DNA of 64,000 nucleotides from JACRLV01 sp045863555 (GCA_045863555.1 BTUU01000020.1:1-64000); one strand, 5' to 3'; shown: positions 6,047 through 16,208, counted from the first letter of the stretch. Numbers and translations are program-made. The notes: generated by a model not told the origin, from the sequence alone.

Positions 6047-8755
6047 CTATGGCGTCCCGGTATCACCGACTGGCTGGTCGTCATTTATGCTCTTGCCGTC
6101 TGTCGGCGAGAGATAGTGCGTCACCTGGCGCGTACGCCACTTCTGTCCGTCGAACGTGGTATAGCTTGCGGTCGACTTGTAGAAATCGATCTTGCGCAGC
6201 ACGGGCGCCAGTTTCATGAACATGCCGGCGATCTTCGTCAGCACGGTCCGCGCGTGTGGATCGGGCACGAAGGACCCCATCACGCCCGTGATCATCGAGG
6301 CGATGCCCATGCCTTCGGCCAGCTCTTCGCCAAGCCGACGCTGGTCGGTCAGGGAAACGTTCGTGAAGGGCCCCGAGGGGATGACCGTTTCGGCCATGAG
6401 GCGTGCATTCTTGCGGATTCCCGGGTGCTTGCCCCGCGCCGTTTCCAGGCACAGCGCCGCTGCGTCGGCCGAACTGGCGAGAACCAGGTGGCCCTCGGCG
6501 ACGCCCCAGACCGCCGGCTGCGACATCATCGCGAACTGCACGCTCTGGAATCCCGGCAGCTGCTCGTGCTCCAGCGGCTCGGTGCGCAGCGAGGAGATGA
6601 CAGCGAGCGGCGCCAGGCTCGGATTATTGCCGACGACCTCCGGCAGCTTGGCCACCACGAACTCGATGGCCGCGCCGACCTTTTCGCGGGCGATCTGCTC
6701 GTCTGTGACCTTGAGCAGCCATGCCGAGCCGCGGGCGTCCGCCAGGTCGACGCTGATGAAGCTCCCCTCCATCCAACCCACGACATCCTGCTGGACGTCG
6801 ACACCGATCTGCTCCTGCAGGTCCGCCCACCTGGCCAGCAGCGCCTCGCCCGGCGGGCCGATCTCGCGAACCGAATTCTCAAGAAACTGGTACAGGGCTC
6901 GCGGATCGATGCCGCTGGACACGGAGAACGACGCGGTCTCCTGCGGGAGAAACCGATCAAACTCCGTCAGCGGCTTGTTGCCGGCGATGACCGGGTAAAT
7001 CGGCCGGCGCTGCGCGTCCGGCACCAGGATCACCAACGTCTCGGTCCAGGTCGCGTGGCCGTCGGTGGTCTCGACACTGGCGATAACGTCGATGATTCCC
7101 GCGGTGTCGGCGAGCTTGTCGACCGTCAGTCTGACCGAGGCCGTCCAGTCACCAACCTTCTCCGACGTCTGCTGGGCCGCCTTGTTGCGGGCCAGCGTCA
7201 GTGCGGCCTGATAGCGCGGGTCGTCGCGCACCGCCGCCAGATCGGCATCCTTGGAGATTTGCCGGGGAGCGAAGTAGCCGCATTCCACCGCAACCCCGAG
7301 AAACTCGAGGGCCTTGTCCCGGTGACCCAGGAGGGCGTGGAAACAGGCCAGGTTGTACAAGACGTGCGAGTCCTTCGGCGCGACTGCGTAGGCCTGTTCG
7401 GCCAACTTCAACGCCTGCTCATAGTCCTTGGCATGGTACGCCTGCTGGGCCTGCCGCGTCAGCGTCGAGGCTTCCCCGGTCTCCGCGAAGTTGATGATGG
7501 TGTCCTGCACCGCGTACAACTTCGCCTGTTCGATGGCCCTCGCCAGCGCCGCCCGGTAGCGGGCCTCGTCGCGCAGGCTGTCCAGATCGACGTCGCTGGC
7601 GATCTTCGTTGGGGCGTAAAAGCCGCCATCCACCGCTTTTTCCAGCCAATCCAGAGCCGCATCCTTGTTGCCCGCCAGGGAGTTGAAGCAGGCCAGGTTG
7701 TACAACGCGATCGCGTTCTTCGGCTCGACGCTCTGGAATTTCTCGGTCAGGGCCAGCGCCTGTTTGATGTCGCCGCGCTGGTACGCGGCCAACGCTTGAG
7801 CGTTGAGCTTGCTGCCCTGGGGGCTGGCGGCCGTATTCAAATAAATGTCGCCGGGCGCGGCGGCGATTTCAACCAATGAGCGCAGCACACCCAGAAGCGG
7901 ATTGAGGAACGCCTGGAGGTCGAAGAACGTCATGCTGTCTTCGGCAGGAGGCAGTTGCGCAAAGGCCGCGGTGAAGCGCGGCTCAGTTGCCAACGCAGGC
8001 TTCGTGCCCGTCCCCGCCATTAGACCCAGGACGTCTTCGAATAGGCCGCCGCGCAGGGCGACGATGATGACGTCTTCCCGCAGCGCGACAGACAGCGGCA
8101 GTTCCGGCGCCCCGGGCACCAGCGCCAGCAGATTCAGGCTCGCGACCCGCGCGCCCGACCGCTCGAACCTGGCGACGGCTATCGCCTCGCTGCCCGTGGC
8201 TTGGTTGATTTCCTCCGCGATCGCCTCCAGGATCGCGACCAAGCCTGCGAAATTCTGCGCGACTCCCTGGCCGCTGCCGCGGAACAGCCAGACCATGTCC
8301 GGCATGAAGATCGGAGGACGCGCTCCGCTCAGAGACGCGGGCGCGGGGAGACGCTCGGCGAACGCGAACTCGCGCCCGGCAAGTTGACGCCAGTCGACAC
8401 CGGCGAGTAGCTGATTGGCTCGCTCCTTCAGTCGTTCGGCTCGGGCCGCCGACTTGGGGCTGAGCACCGAGCCGATCAGTTCCAGAGCATCCTGACCGAT
8501 ACCGCTCTTGTCCAGGGCGGCGAACACCTCGTTCCAATATTCCTCGAGAAACTGCCGTTCGGGGTTGTGCTGCTCCGCGACGTACACGAATACGTCATTC
8601 GGCACGTACCGAGCCAGGGTGAACCCCTCCGCCGAAACCAGCGGTAAAGCGGCAGGCCGGGCCAGCGAAGCTGCAGGCTCGCTCAACCGCAACGTGGCTG
8701 ACAGGCTCAGGCCGATGATGGTGACCGCACCGATGATCCACTTGCTTGAGTTCAT
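6047..8755 (-). CDS. Exported protein with two TPR end-loop blocks
   Basis: 902 residues from the ATG at 8755, preceded by AGGAGC 6 nt upstream; the longer frame to 8902 adds 49 Arg-rich residues that do not look like protein. A hydrophobic segment right after the start (KWIIGAVTIIGLSLSATL) is a signal peptide or anchor, so the protein is probably periplasmic. Residues ~40-330 form an unrecognised domain starting LARYVPNDVFVYVAE, resembling DUF3352-type proteins in style. Two TPR units follow with the ALYNLACF...GNKDAALDWLEKAVDGG pattern and the end-loop (DxDLxxLRDxxRYxAAL), then a region in the style of the N-terminal domain. Function unknown; it lies downstream of a sigma/kinase pair on the same strand. 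Confidence 0.8.
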   Translation of the reverse strand: MNSSKWIIGAVTIIGLSLSATLRLSEPAASLARPAALPLVSAEGFTLARYVPNDVFVYVAEQHNPERQFLEEYWNEVFAALDKSGIGQDALELIGSVLSPKSAARAERLKERANQLLAGVDWRQLAGREFAFAERLPAPASLSGARPPIFMPDMVWLFRGSGQGVAQNFAGLVAILEAIAEEINQATGSEAIAVARFERSGARVASLNLLALVPGAPELPLSVALREDVIIVALRGGLFEDVLGLMAGTGTKPALATEPRFTAAFAQLPPAEDSMTFFDLQAFLNPLLGVLRSLVEIAAAPGDIYLNTAASPQGSKLNAQALAAYQRGDIKQALALTEKFQSVEPKNAIALYNLACFNSLAGNKDAALDWLEKAVDGGFYAPTKIASDVDLDSLRDEARYRAALARAIEQAKLYAVQDTIINFAETGEASTLTRQAQQAYHAKDYEQALKLAEQAYAVAPKDSHVLYNLACFHALLGHRDKALEFLGVAVECGYFAPRQISKDADLAAVRDDPRYQAALTLARNKAAQQTSEKVGDWTASVRLTVDKLADTAGIIDVIASVETTDGHATWTETLVILVPDAQRRPIYPVIAGNKPLTEFDRFLPQETASFSVSSGIDPRALYQFLENSVREIGPPGEALLARWADLQEQIGVDVQQDVVGWMEGSFISVDLADARGSAWLLKVTDEQIAREKVGAAIEFVVAKLPEVVGNNPSLAPLAVISSLRTEPLEHEQLPGFQSVQFAMMSQPAVWGVAEGHLVLASSADAAALCLETARGKHPGIRKNARLMAETVIPSGPFTNVSLTDQRRLGEELAEGMGIASMITGVMGSFVPDPHARTVLTKIAGMFMKLAPVLRKIDFYKSTASYTTFDGQKWRTRQVTHYLSPTDGKSINDDQPVGDTGTP

Positions 8756-8973
8756 GTCGCAGCTCCTGATCCGTCGCGCGCCGTGCGCCGTCTGATGCCC
8801 GTCGCGGCACCCAACGCGAAGTGCGCAGCGCTCGCGAAGGTAAGCGTGGTGCACCCCGCCTCGCCGTCGCGGAGCCCGGTTGCCCACGCCCTCCACACAC
8901 ACTCATGCGCCGCCGCCGCGTCCCGCGCCTCAGAAATTCCTGCCGCGCGCGTCCGGCCGGCCGGCCGAGTCGC

Positions 8974-11900
8974 TCAGTTTTCCTCTCCAGCTTCCCTGAG
9001 CGCAGCCTGCAACCGCGGGTGCCATTCGGCGGCCTGGTCCGATTTGCCTGCGGATTCATAGAACTCCACGAGGCGTTTGATGGCCTGGTAACGATTGGCC
9101 GCCGGACTCAGACGGTTGTCGACCAGGGCCACGCAGGCCGCGTGCAGGAGCGGCTCGGCTTCCGCGTACATGCCCTCGGCGGCCAGCGCCGCGCCCAGAC
9201 GGCTGCGGGTGTCGGCTAGCAGCCAGTGGCCCGGCGCGAGCGATTTCTCTCTGGTGGCCAGGAGCCCGCGCAGAATCGCCGCGGCTTCGTCAACGCGGCC
9301 CTCGCGGACCAGTGTTTCGCTCTGCGCGATGACGGACGCATCCGGCACAGACTCCCCGATCAATGATCCCAGCAAGCGCGAGCCCAGATCGTTCCACGTG
9401 ACGCGCGCCGCCTCGGCGAGGTTCCCCTTGGCCAGCAGATACTCTGCAAGCTTGGCTTCGAGGTCGGCGCGGTTGTAGGCTCCGGTGCTGCGCGCACGGT
9501 CCACCGCGCGCCGTTGAGTCTCGATAGCCTCGTCGACATTCCCGGCCATTCGCTGCGCCAGCGCCAACGTTTCAAGCACATCAACGTCCTGGCCGCCCGG
9601 CAGCGCCGCGGCCCGCTCGGCAGCCGACAGGGCCGCGGGGGAATCGCGCAGCTCAACCGGCTCACAATGCAGCAGTTCCCAGGCGTACGCGTGCAGCGCC
9701 GCTGCGTCGGCGTCGGGCCGCTCAGCGGCGCGTCGCAGCCGGGCCAGCCGTTCGGCGATCAGCGGTCGAATCTCTGCGCTCTTCCCCTGGACCTGCAGAA
9801 TGCGGAGCAGGTCGTTCATGGATATGACCGTGCGCGGATGATCGGGGCCGAGGATCTGGCGATCGGTGTCGAACGCGCGGCGGTACAGCGGTTCGGCCTG
9901 GGCCCACGCGCGCTGGTCCTCGAGCAGCTGCCCCAGATTGCTGTACGCCACGGCGGTGGCCGGATGGTCTTCGCCCAGCACGCGCCGGCTCAGCTCGAGC
10001 GCGCGGCGCAGGAGCGGCTCCGCCTCCGCGAGTTTTCCCTGGGCCCGGCAGACCGCGCCCAGATGCCCCAGGGACTCGATCGTATCGGGATGCTCCTCAC
10101 CCAGCGTTCGGCGCTGCGTTTCCAGCGTTTGACGATGAATCGCTTCCGCCTCCGCAAACCGCCGCGGCCCCCACAGGGCAAGCGCAAGTTCTTTCGACGT
10201 CTTGAGAGTATCGGGGTGCTCCGCGCCGAGCACGCGGCGCTGCGCGTCGGCTGTCCTGCGCAACAGCAGTTCCGCGTCTGCAAAGTGACCCTGGACGCGC
10301 AGCAGGCCGGCCAGTGCCCGGCTCACCCGCAGCGTCTCGCGATGCTCCTCCCCGAGCAGGCGACCCTGTATGGCGTGCGCCGCCCGCAGGTGGGCTTCCG
10401 CGGCCGGGTACAGCCCAAGGGCCGCATAGGTCTCACCCAGCGTCGTGCGCACGCTGGCCTCCACTTCCGCCTGGCCGGCGAATGCGCCGGCGGCGATCTT
10501 CCCAGCGGCCTCATCCAGCACGTAGCGGACGGAGACCTCGCGCCCCAGCGCCCTGCTGGGGTCCACGGAGCTGAGCATCTCCTGCAGAAAATCGCAGACC
10601 GTAGCGGACCGGGCGGCCTGGTTGCGGGCTTCCTCGGCCCGCGCATCGGCAAGGGTGCGCTGCTCATGCTCGCGCGCGCGGGCCTGGCGGGCCAGGTCAC
10701 GCTCGGTCTCCGCGGTCTGCTGGGCCTGGTGGGCTTGAAGCAGCCCGAGGGTCGCCAACACCAGGCCGATCAGCAGGGCCATCAGCGTGACCGAGCCGGT
10801 CAGCACGGCGAATCGGTGTCGCCATGCGAACTTCCGCAGCCGATAGGCGGCGCTCGGGGGGCCGGCGACCACCGGCTCGTGACGCAGGTACCGCTCGATG
10901 TCATCGGCCAGGTCCTTCGCGGTTGCGTAGCGGCGCGTCCGGTCCTTTTCGATCGCCCGCATGACGACCCAGTCCAAGTCGCCGCGGAGCAACTTACCCA
11001 GCGAGGCCAGCTCGAAACGCGGGCGCGCGAGTCGGTCCGTGCCGTCGGCGGCCAGGGTTTGAACCCGGGTCGATGGTTTCGGCGGCTCGACCTCGCGCAG
11101 AATCCGCCTGATCTCATCGAACGGCGCGTGATGCAGCGTCGCGCGGTCAATGGGCGTGACGCCGGTCAACAGTTCATAGAGCATCACGCCAAGCGAGTAC
11201 ACGTCGGTGCGGGTGTCCACGTCGAGCCCGGCGTCGAACTGGTCCGGACTCATGTATTCGGGCGTGCCGATGAACTGGTGCGCGCTGGTGTATAGCGTCT
11301 TGGCGGTGAGGCGCTGGCTGGTCGCTTTGGCAATCCCGAAGTCGATCACCTTGGCCACCGGCTGGCCGTCCTGCAAAGTCACCAGCACGTTGTTCGGCTT
11401 GAGGTCGCGGTGGATGATGCCCTTCAGATGCGCGTGCTGCACGGCGTGGCAGACCGGGATGAACAGCCTCAGGCGCTCGGCGGTGTTGAGCTTATGGCCT
11501 TCACAATACTCCGTGATACGGGTGCCCCGGACCAACTCCATGACGAAGTAAGGCCGGCCGGCCTCGGTTGCCCCAGCGTCCAGCACCCGGGCGATGTTGG
11601 GATGATCCATCAGCGCCAGCGCCTGACGCTCTGCTTCAAACCGCGAGATGACCTCGCGCGTATCCATACCAAGCTTGATGATCTTGAGTGCGACCCGGCG
11701 GTGTACCGGCTCCTCTTGTTCGGCCAGGTAGACGACGCCGAACCCTCCTTCACCGATCTCCTCGAGGACCTTGTAGCGCCCGATCATGGTGCCGAATATC
11801 TGCGCCGGCCCCGGGCTTGCGACCGTCGCCTGCAGGTCGACCGCCGGAACGTCCAGAAATGACCCCAGCCGGCTCTGCCGGCGCAATAGACCCTCGACGT

Positions 11901-12024
11901 GTGACCGAAGGGACGCGTCCGCGCCGCAGGCTTCGTCGAGGTACGCCATCTGCTCCGCCCAAGAGTCCTTATCCAGCGCCGCGCTGAAAAGCGCTTCGAG
12001 CCGTTCGTGTTCAGCAGTGGCCAC
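8974..12024 (-). CDS. Ser/Thr protein kinase with TPRs
   Basis: Membrane kinase of about 1016 residues. I prefer the GTG at 12024 (AGGA 8 nt upstream; gives ATAEHERLEALFSAAL, matching the N-termini of its paralogues); a GTG at 12078 with GAGGG upstream is also possible. Numbering from 12078: glycine loop IGEGGFGVVY 108-117, Lys132, HRDLKPNN 223-230, DFG 246-248, YMSPDQ, then one membrane segment at about 421-447 and a coiled, Glu/Arg-rich linker. The C-terminal 500 residues are TPRs of the kinesin-light-chain style (repeated LGEEHPDTLxSxxxLA and AEPLLRRALELSRRVLGEDHP). Follows its ECF sigma gene with a gap of about 115 nt. Typical of planctomycete sigma-linked kinases; ligand unknown. Confidence 0.92.
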   Translation of the reverse strand: MATAEHERLEALFSAALDKDSWAEQMAYLDEACGADASLRSHVEGLLRRQSRLGSFLDVPAVDLQATVASPGPAQIFGTMIGRYKVLEEIGEGGFGVVYLAEQEEPVHRRVALKIIKLGMDTREVISRFEAERQALALMDHPNIARVLDAGATEAGRPYFVMELVRGTRITEYCEGHKLNTAERLRLFIPVCHAVQHAHLKGIIHRDLKPNNVLVTLQDGQPVAKVIDFGIAKATSQRLTAKTLYTSAHQFIGTPEYMSPDQFDAGLDVDTRTDVYSLGVMLYELLTGVTPIDRATLHHAPFDEIRRILREVEPPKPSTRVQTLAADGTDRLARPRFELASLGKLLRGDLDWVVMRAIEKDRTRRYATAKDLADDIERYLRHEPVVAGPPSAAYRLRKFAWRHRFAVLTGSVTLMALLIGLVLATLGLLQAHQAQQTAETERDLARQARAREHEQRTLADARAEEARNQAARSATVCDFLQEMLSSVDPSRALGREVSVRYVLDEAAGKIAAGAFAGQAEVEASVRTTLGETYAALGLYPAAEAHLRAAHAIQGRLLGEEHRETLRVSRALAGLLRVQGHFADAELLLRRTADAQRRVLGAEHPDTLKTSKELALALWGPRRFAEAEAIHRQTLETQRRTLGEEHPDTIESLGHLGAVCRAQGKLAEAEPLLRRALELSRRVLGEDHPATAVAYSNLGQLLEDQRAWAQAEPLYRRAFDTDRQILGPDHPRTVISMNDLLRILQVQGKSAEIRPLIAERLARLRRAAERPDADAAALHAYAWELLHCEPVELRDSPAALSAAERAAALPGGQDVDVLETLALAQRMAGNVDEAIETQRRAVDRARSTGAYNRADLEAKLAEYLLAKGNLAEAARVTWNDLGSRLLGSLIGESVPDASVIAQSETLVREGRVDEAAAILRGLLATREKSLAPGHWLLADTRSRLGAALAAEGMYAEAEPLLHAACVALVDNRLSPAANRYQAIKRLVEFYESAGKSDQAAEWHPRLQAALREAGEEN

Positions 12025-12140
12025 GACATTCGTCCTCTCGACCACGACGACGAGCCGACCCGGCACCTGCTGACCCACGCGTGGCCCTCTGGGTAGCCAT
12101 GCGCCGTGCGGGCTGAAAGCGCCTCACATCGGGCGGGGGG

Positions 12141-12707
12141 TCACGCCGGTTCGTCGCCCTTGATGATTTCATAGTGGAGCCACGCGCGGGCAAACGTCCA
12201 GTAGCGGTCGGCCGTCGCACGCGAGATTCCGACCATCCGTCCCGCCTCCTCAACGGTCAGCCCGGCGAAGTAACGCAGCTTTACGAGATCGGCCTTGACG
12301 GGATCTTCGCGGGCGAGCTTGTCGAGCGATTCATCCAGCGCGACAATGTCCAGCGCATCCGGCGCAATGATCGCGTCGGTTTCGTTAATCTCACGCACCG
12401 GGCGGCCGCCGCCGTGCTTCAGGCGGGCTTTGCGCCGCGCGGCCTCGACCAGAATACGCCTCATCGCCTCTGCGGCAGCCCCAAAGAAATGGGCTCGGTT
12501 CTCCCACGGGGCGTCCCCGTGCCCCATGAGCCGCAGATAGGCCTCATGCACGAGCGCCGTTGCCTGGAGAGTCCGCCCGGGGCGTTCCTGCCCCAGCTTC
12601 CTGGCGGCCAGCCTTCGCAGCTCGTCGTATACTGCTACCAGCAGCTGGTCGGTGGCCTCCCGACCGCCACGTTTCACTTCCTCGAGCAGATGCGTTACGT
12701 CGGTCAT
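12141..12707 (-). CDS. ECF sigma factor paired with the kinase downstream
   Basis: 188 residues from the ATG at 12707 (MTDVTHLLEEVKRG); the frame upstream to 12782 lacks the family pattern. Region 2 shows YDELRRLAARKLGQ and TLQATALVHEAYLRL, then FFGAAAEAMRRILVEAARRK, the signature of the planctomycete sigma family found next to Ser/Thr kinases. Region 4 shows LVKLRYFAGLTVEEAGRMVG and the HTH helix SRATADRYWTFARAWL. Directs RNA polymerase to unknown promoters. The kinase gene follows on the same strand. Regulation by phosphorylation is inferred from the pairing, not visible here. Confidence 0.9.
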   Translation of the reverse strand: MTDVTHLLEEVKRGGREATDQLLVAVYDELRRLAARKLGQERPGRTLQATALVHEAYLRLMGHGDAPWENRAHFFGAAAEAMRRILVEAARRKARLKHGGGRPVREINETDAIIAPDALDIVALDESLDKLAREDPVKADLVKLRYFAGLTVEEAGRMVGISRATADRYWTFARAWLHYEIIKGDEPA

Positions 12708-12906
12708 CGGCTGTCCGCGATTGCGCCGTGCCGGCCTGCCAGCAAACTCGAACTCAGAGTTTGCTCCATCCGCGGCGGCCATGCAACCCAGCGTTTCATC
12801 GGCTCAACGAACGGAATGCGCAACTCCTCACTTTGCCGGTGGATGCATTGTAAGCGTCCAGTAGACCCCAGGCGGCGTTGCTCGGGCACGATGAAAGCGC
12901 GCGATT

Positions 12907-13576
12907 CGGGGGAGACAGATCAGGTTGTGGCGGGGCGGTTGGAAGCAGTTCGACGAGTCGGCTGACGGGGTGAGCGGCGATCCGGAGAGCCTGACGCAGA
13001 CGCTGGTGGCGGTGCAGATGAACCTGATGCAGGCGGGCAGCGAGAGCGAGATGCGCGGTCTGGCGACCGACAGCGGGTATCACGAGAACGAAATGCTGGC
13101 GCAGTGTGCTGCGTGGGGCATTCGCACGTACATCAGCGAGAAAGATGAGTCGCAGTCGCGCGTCTGGGGCGACAAGCCCGCGGAGCAGGAGCGGGCCTTC
13201 CGCAACAACCGTCGCCGAATTCATGGGCGCCGGGGGCGACGACTCCAGCGGCTCCGGCGCGTGCTCTGCGAACGCAGCTTCGCGCACACGTGCGAGACCG
13301 GCGCGGGTCGGCGGAGCTGGTTACGGGCTGGAGAACGTCGCCAAGCGCTACGTGATTCACGCGGCGGCGCACAACCTGGGCGTGCTCCTGCGGAAGCTGT
13401 TCGGGGTCGGCACGCCGCGAAGCCTGCAGGATCGGGCCGCGACGGCCTGCGCGGCGCTGTTGGCCATCGCAAATGATCTGTGGCGCGGGTTGGTCATCCA
13501 CACCGCGCAGCTTCACCGCCGGAACCGGAGACCGAAGCTCTACATGCCCGATCCGCGGCAACTGGCGGCTGCGTAG
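12907..13576 (+). pseudogene. Transposase remnant (IS1182/IS5-like DDE family)
   Basis: A 5'-truncated, frameshifted transposase. In one frame: GSESEMRGLATDSGYHENEM, AAWGIRTYISEK, DKPAEQERAFRNNRRR, CERSFAHTCETGAGRRSWLR. Near 13325 the frame shifts and continues GLENVAKRYVIHAAAHNLGV LLRKLFGVGTPRS, a typical C-terminus for this family, ending at 13576. About two bases are missing at the shift (LR followed by GLENV). The first half of the protein and any terminal inverted repeats are absent, so it cannot move itself. It marks a former insertion between the sigma gene at 12141 and the hydrolase cluster. Confidence 0.82.
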
Positions 13577-13602
13577 CAAAGCGGCGGTTCTTCAACGGGC
13601 TG

Positions 13603-14943
13603 CTATGTGCCCGCGGGCTTGAACCGGAAGACGCGCGCGTCACGTTCACGGCGCAGCCGGATGGTGGCCAGCAGCGTCCGGTGCGGTCGGAACACCTTGG
13701 CGATCTGGTCGGGCTTCAGCCGAATCGCGCCGATGTCGCGATCGCTGAAGGTGCGAAACCCCACCGGGGCATCGACATTCAGGCTGGGATGGGCGGTGAG
13801 GCTGACGCTCAGCGCTTCGTGCAGCTTGTCGATCGTCTTCGCCAGCCGGCCGCAATCCACGTACAGGCTGCGATAGGATGCGTCATCCGAAAAAACGTGC
13901 ACGTTCTTGAGCGCCGTGGTGTGGAAGAGCTTGGCGATGATCCCGCGGTCGTCGTCCTCCTCGAAGAATTCGATAAGGTAATCCGGCACGCCGTGTTCCT
14001 CGTGATCGATGACGCGGACGACGGTGTTCTGGAATCCCTCTGGGGTGCCCGTGCGGCCCTTGGTCTGATCGGCCGTGTCGCGCGCGAGCTGGGCGCACCA
14101 CGCATCGAACCCGGTGTCGGCAACATCCAGCGCGGCGATGATCCGGTCGAGCAGACCCTGGTCGGCCTGGCTGCGCAGCTTCGATTCGTTGAGCGTGATG
14201 CTCCCGTGGTTGTGGCCGGGCATGATCGCGAACGCGGTCTTCCCGCCGGACTCCTTCAGCTCGAACGTGGGCTTCATCGGGTCGTCGGCAAAGTTTACAT
14301 GAAGCGCGGCGCAGTTGAGATTCGCTGTCGAGAGGCGGACGGTACCGTCCGAGCCGTCCTCGTTCGCGATTGCGCGGATGCCCGAGTAGCCCTGATCGCC
14401 GACAAGGACCGTGCAGAGAATCCCGCCCGATCCGTAGGCCGACGCCCATGGCCCGAAGCGGTCACGCAACGCCAGGTTCCACGAGTACGAACTCGCGAGT
14501 TCCAGCCCCTTGAGAATCCGCTCGCCGGTCTGAAACGTCCCTTCGTCGTTGGTGAAGCCCTTCACAACACGGCCGATGAACGAGCGGCCTTTGTGGGCTA
14601 ACGGGGAGCCGAAGTTCGCGGGGGCGAGCATGACGAGGTTTTTCACCGGGGCGGTCGCCGGTTTGAACGTCCGACTGAGCCAGTCCCGAATCACCAGGCC
14701 GCCGGTCGAATGGACGATCGCGTCCACTGATCCCTGCCGGCGCGGGAACCCGTGATCTAACCACGCGCGGTCGAGCGCGGCGACCAGATCGTCAAACGTG
14801 ACGAAGTCGCTCATCGACACGTAGTCGCCGAGGGCGATCACCTTCACGTCGACATTCCGCCGCGCGGCGATGGCCGCCGCGAGCGTCCGAAAGGAGTTCG
14901 AGGTATCGCTCCACCCATGGATGATGGCCAAGGGGCGTGCCAT
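13603..14943 (-). CDS. Alpha/beta hydrolase, lipase/esterase-like
   Basis: 446 residues. The first 240 residues look like an alpha/beta hydrolase: IIHGWSDTSNSFRTLAAAI near the start (oxyanion HGW), DAIVHSTGGLVIRDW as the nucleophile elbow with Ser in HSTGG, NLVMLAPANFGSPLA after it, and a possible catalytic His in MPGHNHGSITLNES. The second half (from ~280) is an unrecognised beta-rich domain with FFEEDDDRGIIAKLFHTTAL. No signal peptide, so cytoplasmic or exported by a specialised route. It starts 14 nt after the end of the lipoprotein gene at 14958 and is probably co-transcribed. A role as a type VI phospholipase effector is possible given the VgrG operon elsewhere in the window, but that is only inference. 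Confidence 0.75.
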   Translation of the reverse strand: MARPLAIIHGWSDTSNSFRTLAAAIAARRNVDVKVIALGDYVSMSDFVTFDDLVAALDRAWLDHGFPRRQGSVDAIVHSTGGLVIRDWLSRTFKPATAPVKNLVMLAPANFGSPLAHKGRSFIGRVVKGFTNDEGTFQTGERILKGLELASSYSWNLALRDRFGPWASAYGSGGILCTVLVGDQGYSGIRAIANEDGSDGTVRLSTANLNCAALHVNFADDPMKPTFELKESGGKTAFAIMPGHNHGSITLNESKLRSQADQGLLDRIIAALDVADTGFDAWCAQLARDTADQTKGRTGTPEGFQNTVVRVIDHEEHGVPDYLIEFFEEDDDRGIIAKLFHTTALKNVHVFSDDASYRSLYVDCGRLAKTIDKLHEALSVSLTAHPSLNVDAPVGFRTFSDRDIGAIRLKPDQIAKVFRPHRTLLATIRLRRERDARVFRFKPAGT

Positions 14944-14957
14944 GAGGTTTCTCCTCG

Positions 14958-16208
14958 CTAAGGTTCGATCGGGAACGTTCCGTCGTTGATGTTCAGCCCC
15001 GGCATCACGATGTAGTAGTTCCCCGCCGCGCCGTCCACGACGACAGTAATTGTCCCCGTGGCCCCCTCCGCATCCTCGAGTTCATCGTCTTCGTGGAACG
15101 AGTCGTCACCGACGAACCTGGGATCAGGATGATGGGCTCGCGAATCGAGGTTGCAGTTCGTCTGGAAGAACGCGCTATGCACGTCAGTGATCAGGCGGTT
15201 TGCGACATCCGCCGAGGGGTGGCCGTGCCGCGCTCCGTTGGACGCGATGGAGACCTCCGGATCGAGTTTCTTCACGAAGTCGAGATCGGAGGACGTCGCC
15301 CGGCTGCCGTGGTGATTTACGTGATAGACGTCGCAGTTGCGGATGCAGTTGGCCAGGGACGTCTCCGGCTTGAACGTCAGGTCGCCGCCGGTGAAATAGT
15401 CGAATCCTCGCCACGAGATGATCAACGCAATCGAGTTCGGGTTGTCCTCGTCGGGCGGTGATGCCGCAATGGACGGATCGCAATCGGTCGCCTGGTTGAC
15501 CGCCACGCAATCAACCGTGACGCCGCCCGAGAACGTCTCCAGGTAGTCGAGCGTCATGAGCCGTCGATCGACGCCCGGTTGGCTGACGAGCCGCTGGTAC
15601 TTGCGCTTGTGCGACTTCTTGATGTTGTCGCCGTGGTCGTACACCACCTGCGAAAGCGGGATGATCTCGTCGGCATCGCCGAAGTGATCGAAATCGTAGT
15701 GGGTGATGAAAAATCGCGTGATCGGCTTGCCGAGACTCGCGACGTCGTACGCCGCCAGCACCCCGAAAATGCGGTCGGAGTCATCCTCGCCCGTGTCGAT
15801 GAGCAGGATGTCGCGCTGGCCGTCCTCCTCGGGACAGATGATCAACGTCGCGTCACCGACTTCGACATCGATCACCACGATCTGGAGCGCGTCGCGTCGC
15901 GCTAACAGCGAGGCGGCCGTTGGAGGGCCGGTGCCCGGATCGGCCGGCGCGCCGGCGACTTCGATGAAATTGCCCTTGTACGACCATCCGACTCGGCCGT
16001 CGGGAACCTGGATCTTCCAGTAGCGCGGTGCCGACCCGAGCACGGCGACCTGTGTGCCCGCTGGAAGCGGATCACCTACGAGGGACGCATCGCCGGTCGG
16101 GGCGTTCTTGATGATGGCGGTGCGCTCCGGTTTGACCTCCAGCGTCTGGGAAGCGCAGCCGAGCGAGAGGACGGAGAGCCACAAGGCGATCAACGCGTTG
16201 AGATTCAT
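14958..16208 (-). CDS. Metallo-beta-lactamase-fold lipoprotein with SH3-like domain
   Basis: 416 residues from the ATG at 16208 (GGAG upstream). The N-terminus ALIALWLSVLSLGCAS is a lipoprotein signal with Cys in the lipobox. Residues ~30-90 look like a bacterial SH3 domain (AGTQVAVLGSAPRYWKIQV, GRVGWSYKGNFIEV). The rest is a metallo-beta-lactamase fold of the ComEC C-terminal type: LLIDTGEDD, the metal motif THYDFDHFGDAD, GGDLTFKPE, and YHVNHHGSRATSS. Such domains hydrolyse phosphodiester or similar bonds. As a lipoprotein it acts outside the cytoplasmic membrane. First visible gene of a pair with the hydrolase at 13603. Confidence 0.82.
   Translation of the reverse strand: MNLNALIALWLSVLSLGCASQTLEVKPERTAIIKNAPTGDASLVGDPLPAGTQVAVLGSAPRYWKIQVPDGRVGWSYKGNFIEVAGAPADPGTGPPTAASLLARRDALQIVVIDVEVGDATLIICPEEDGQRDILLIDTGEDDSDRIFGVLAAYDVASLGKPITRFFITHYDFDHFGDADEIIPLSQVVYDHGDNIKKSHKRKYQRLVSQPGVDRRLMTLDYLETFSGGVTVDCVAVNQATDCDPSIAASPPDEDNPNSIALIISWRGFDYFTGGDLTFKPETSLANCIRNCDVYHVNHHGSRATSSDLDFVKKLDPEVSIASNGARHGHPSADVANRLITDVHSAFFQTNCNLDSRAHHPDPRFVGDDSFHEDDELEDAEGATGTITVVVDGAAGNYYIVMPGLNINDGTFPIEP

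Noticed and set aside
5978..7879. 633-codon plus-strand open frame opposite the exported TPR protein
   Set aside because: The minus strand has signal peptide, TPRs and a ribosome site; the plus frame has none.
9514..11295. 593-codon plus-strand open frame opposite a kinase
   Set aside because: The minus strand holds an unmistakable kinase domain and TPR array.
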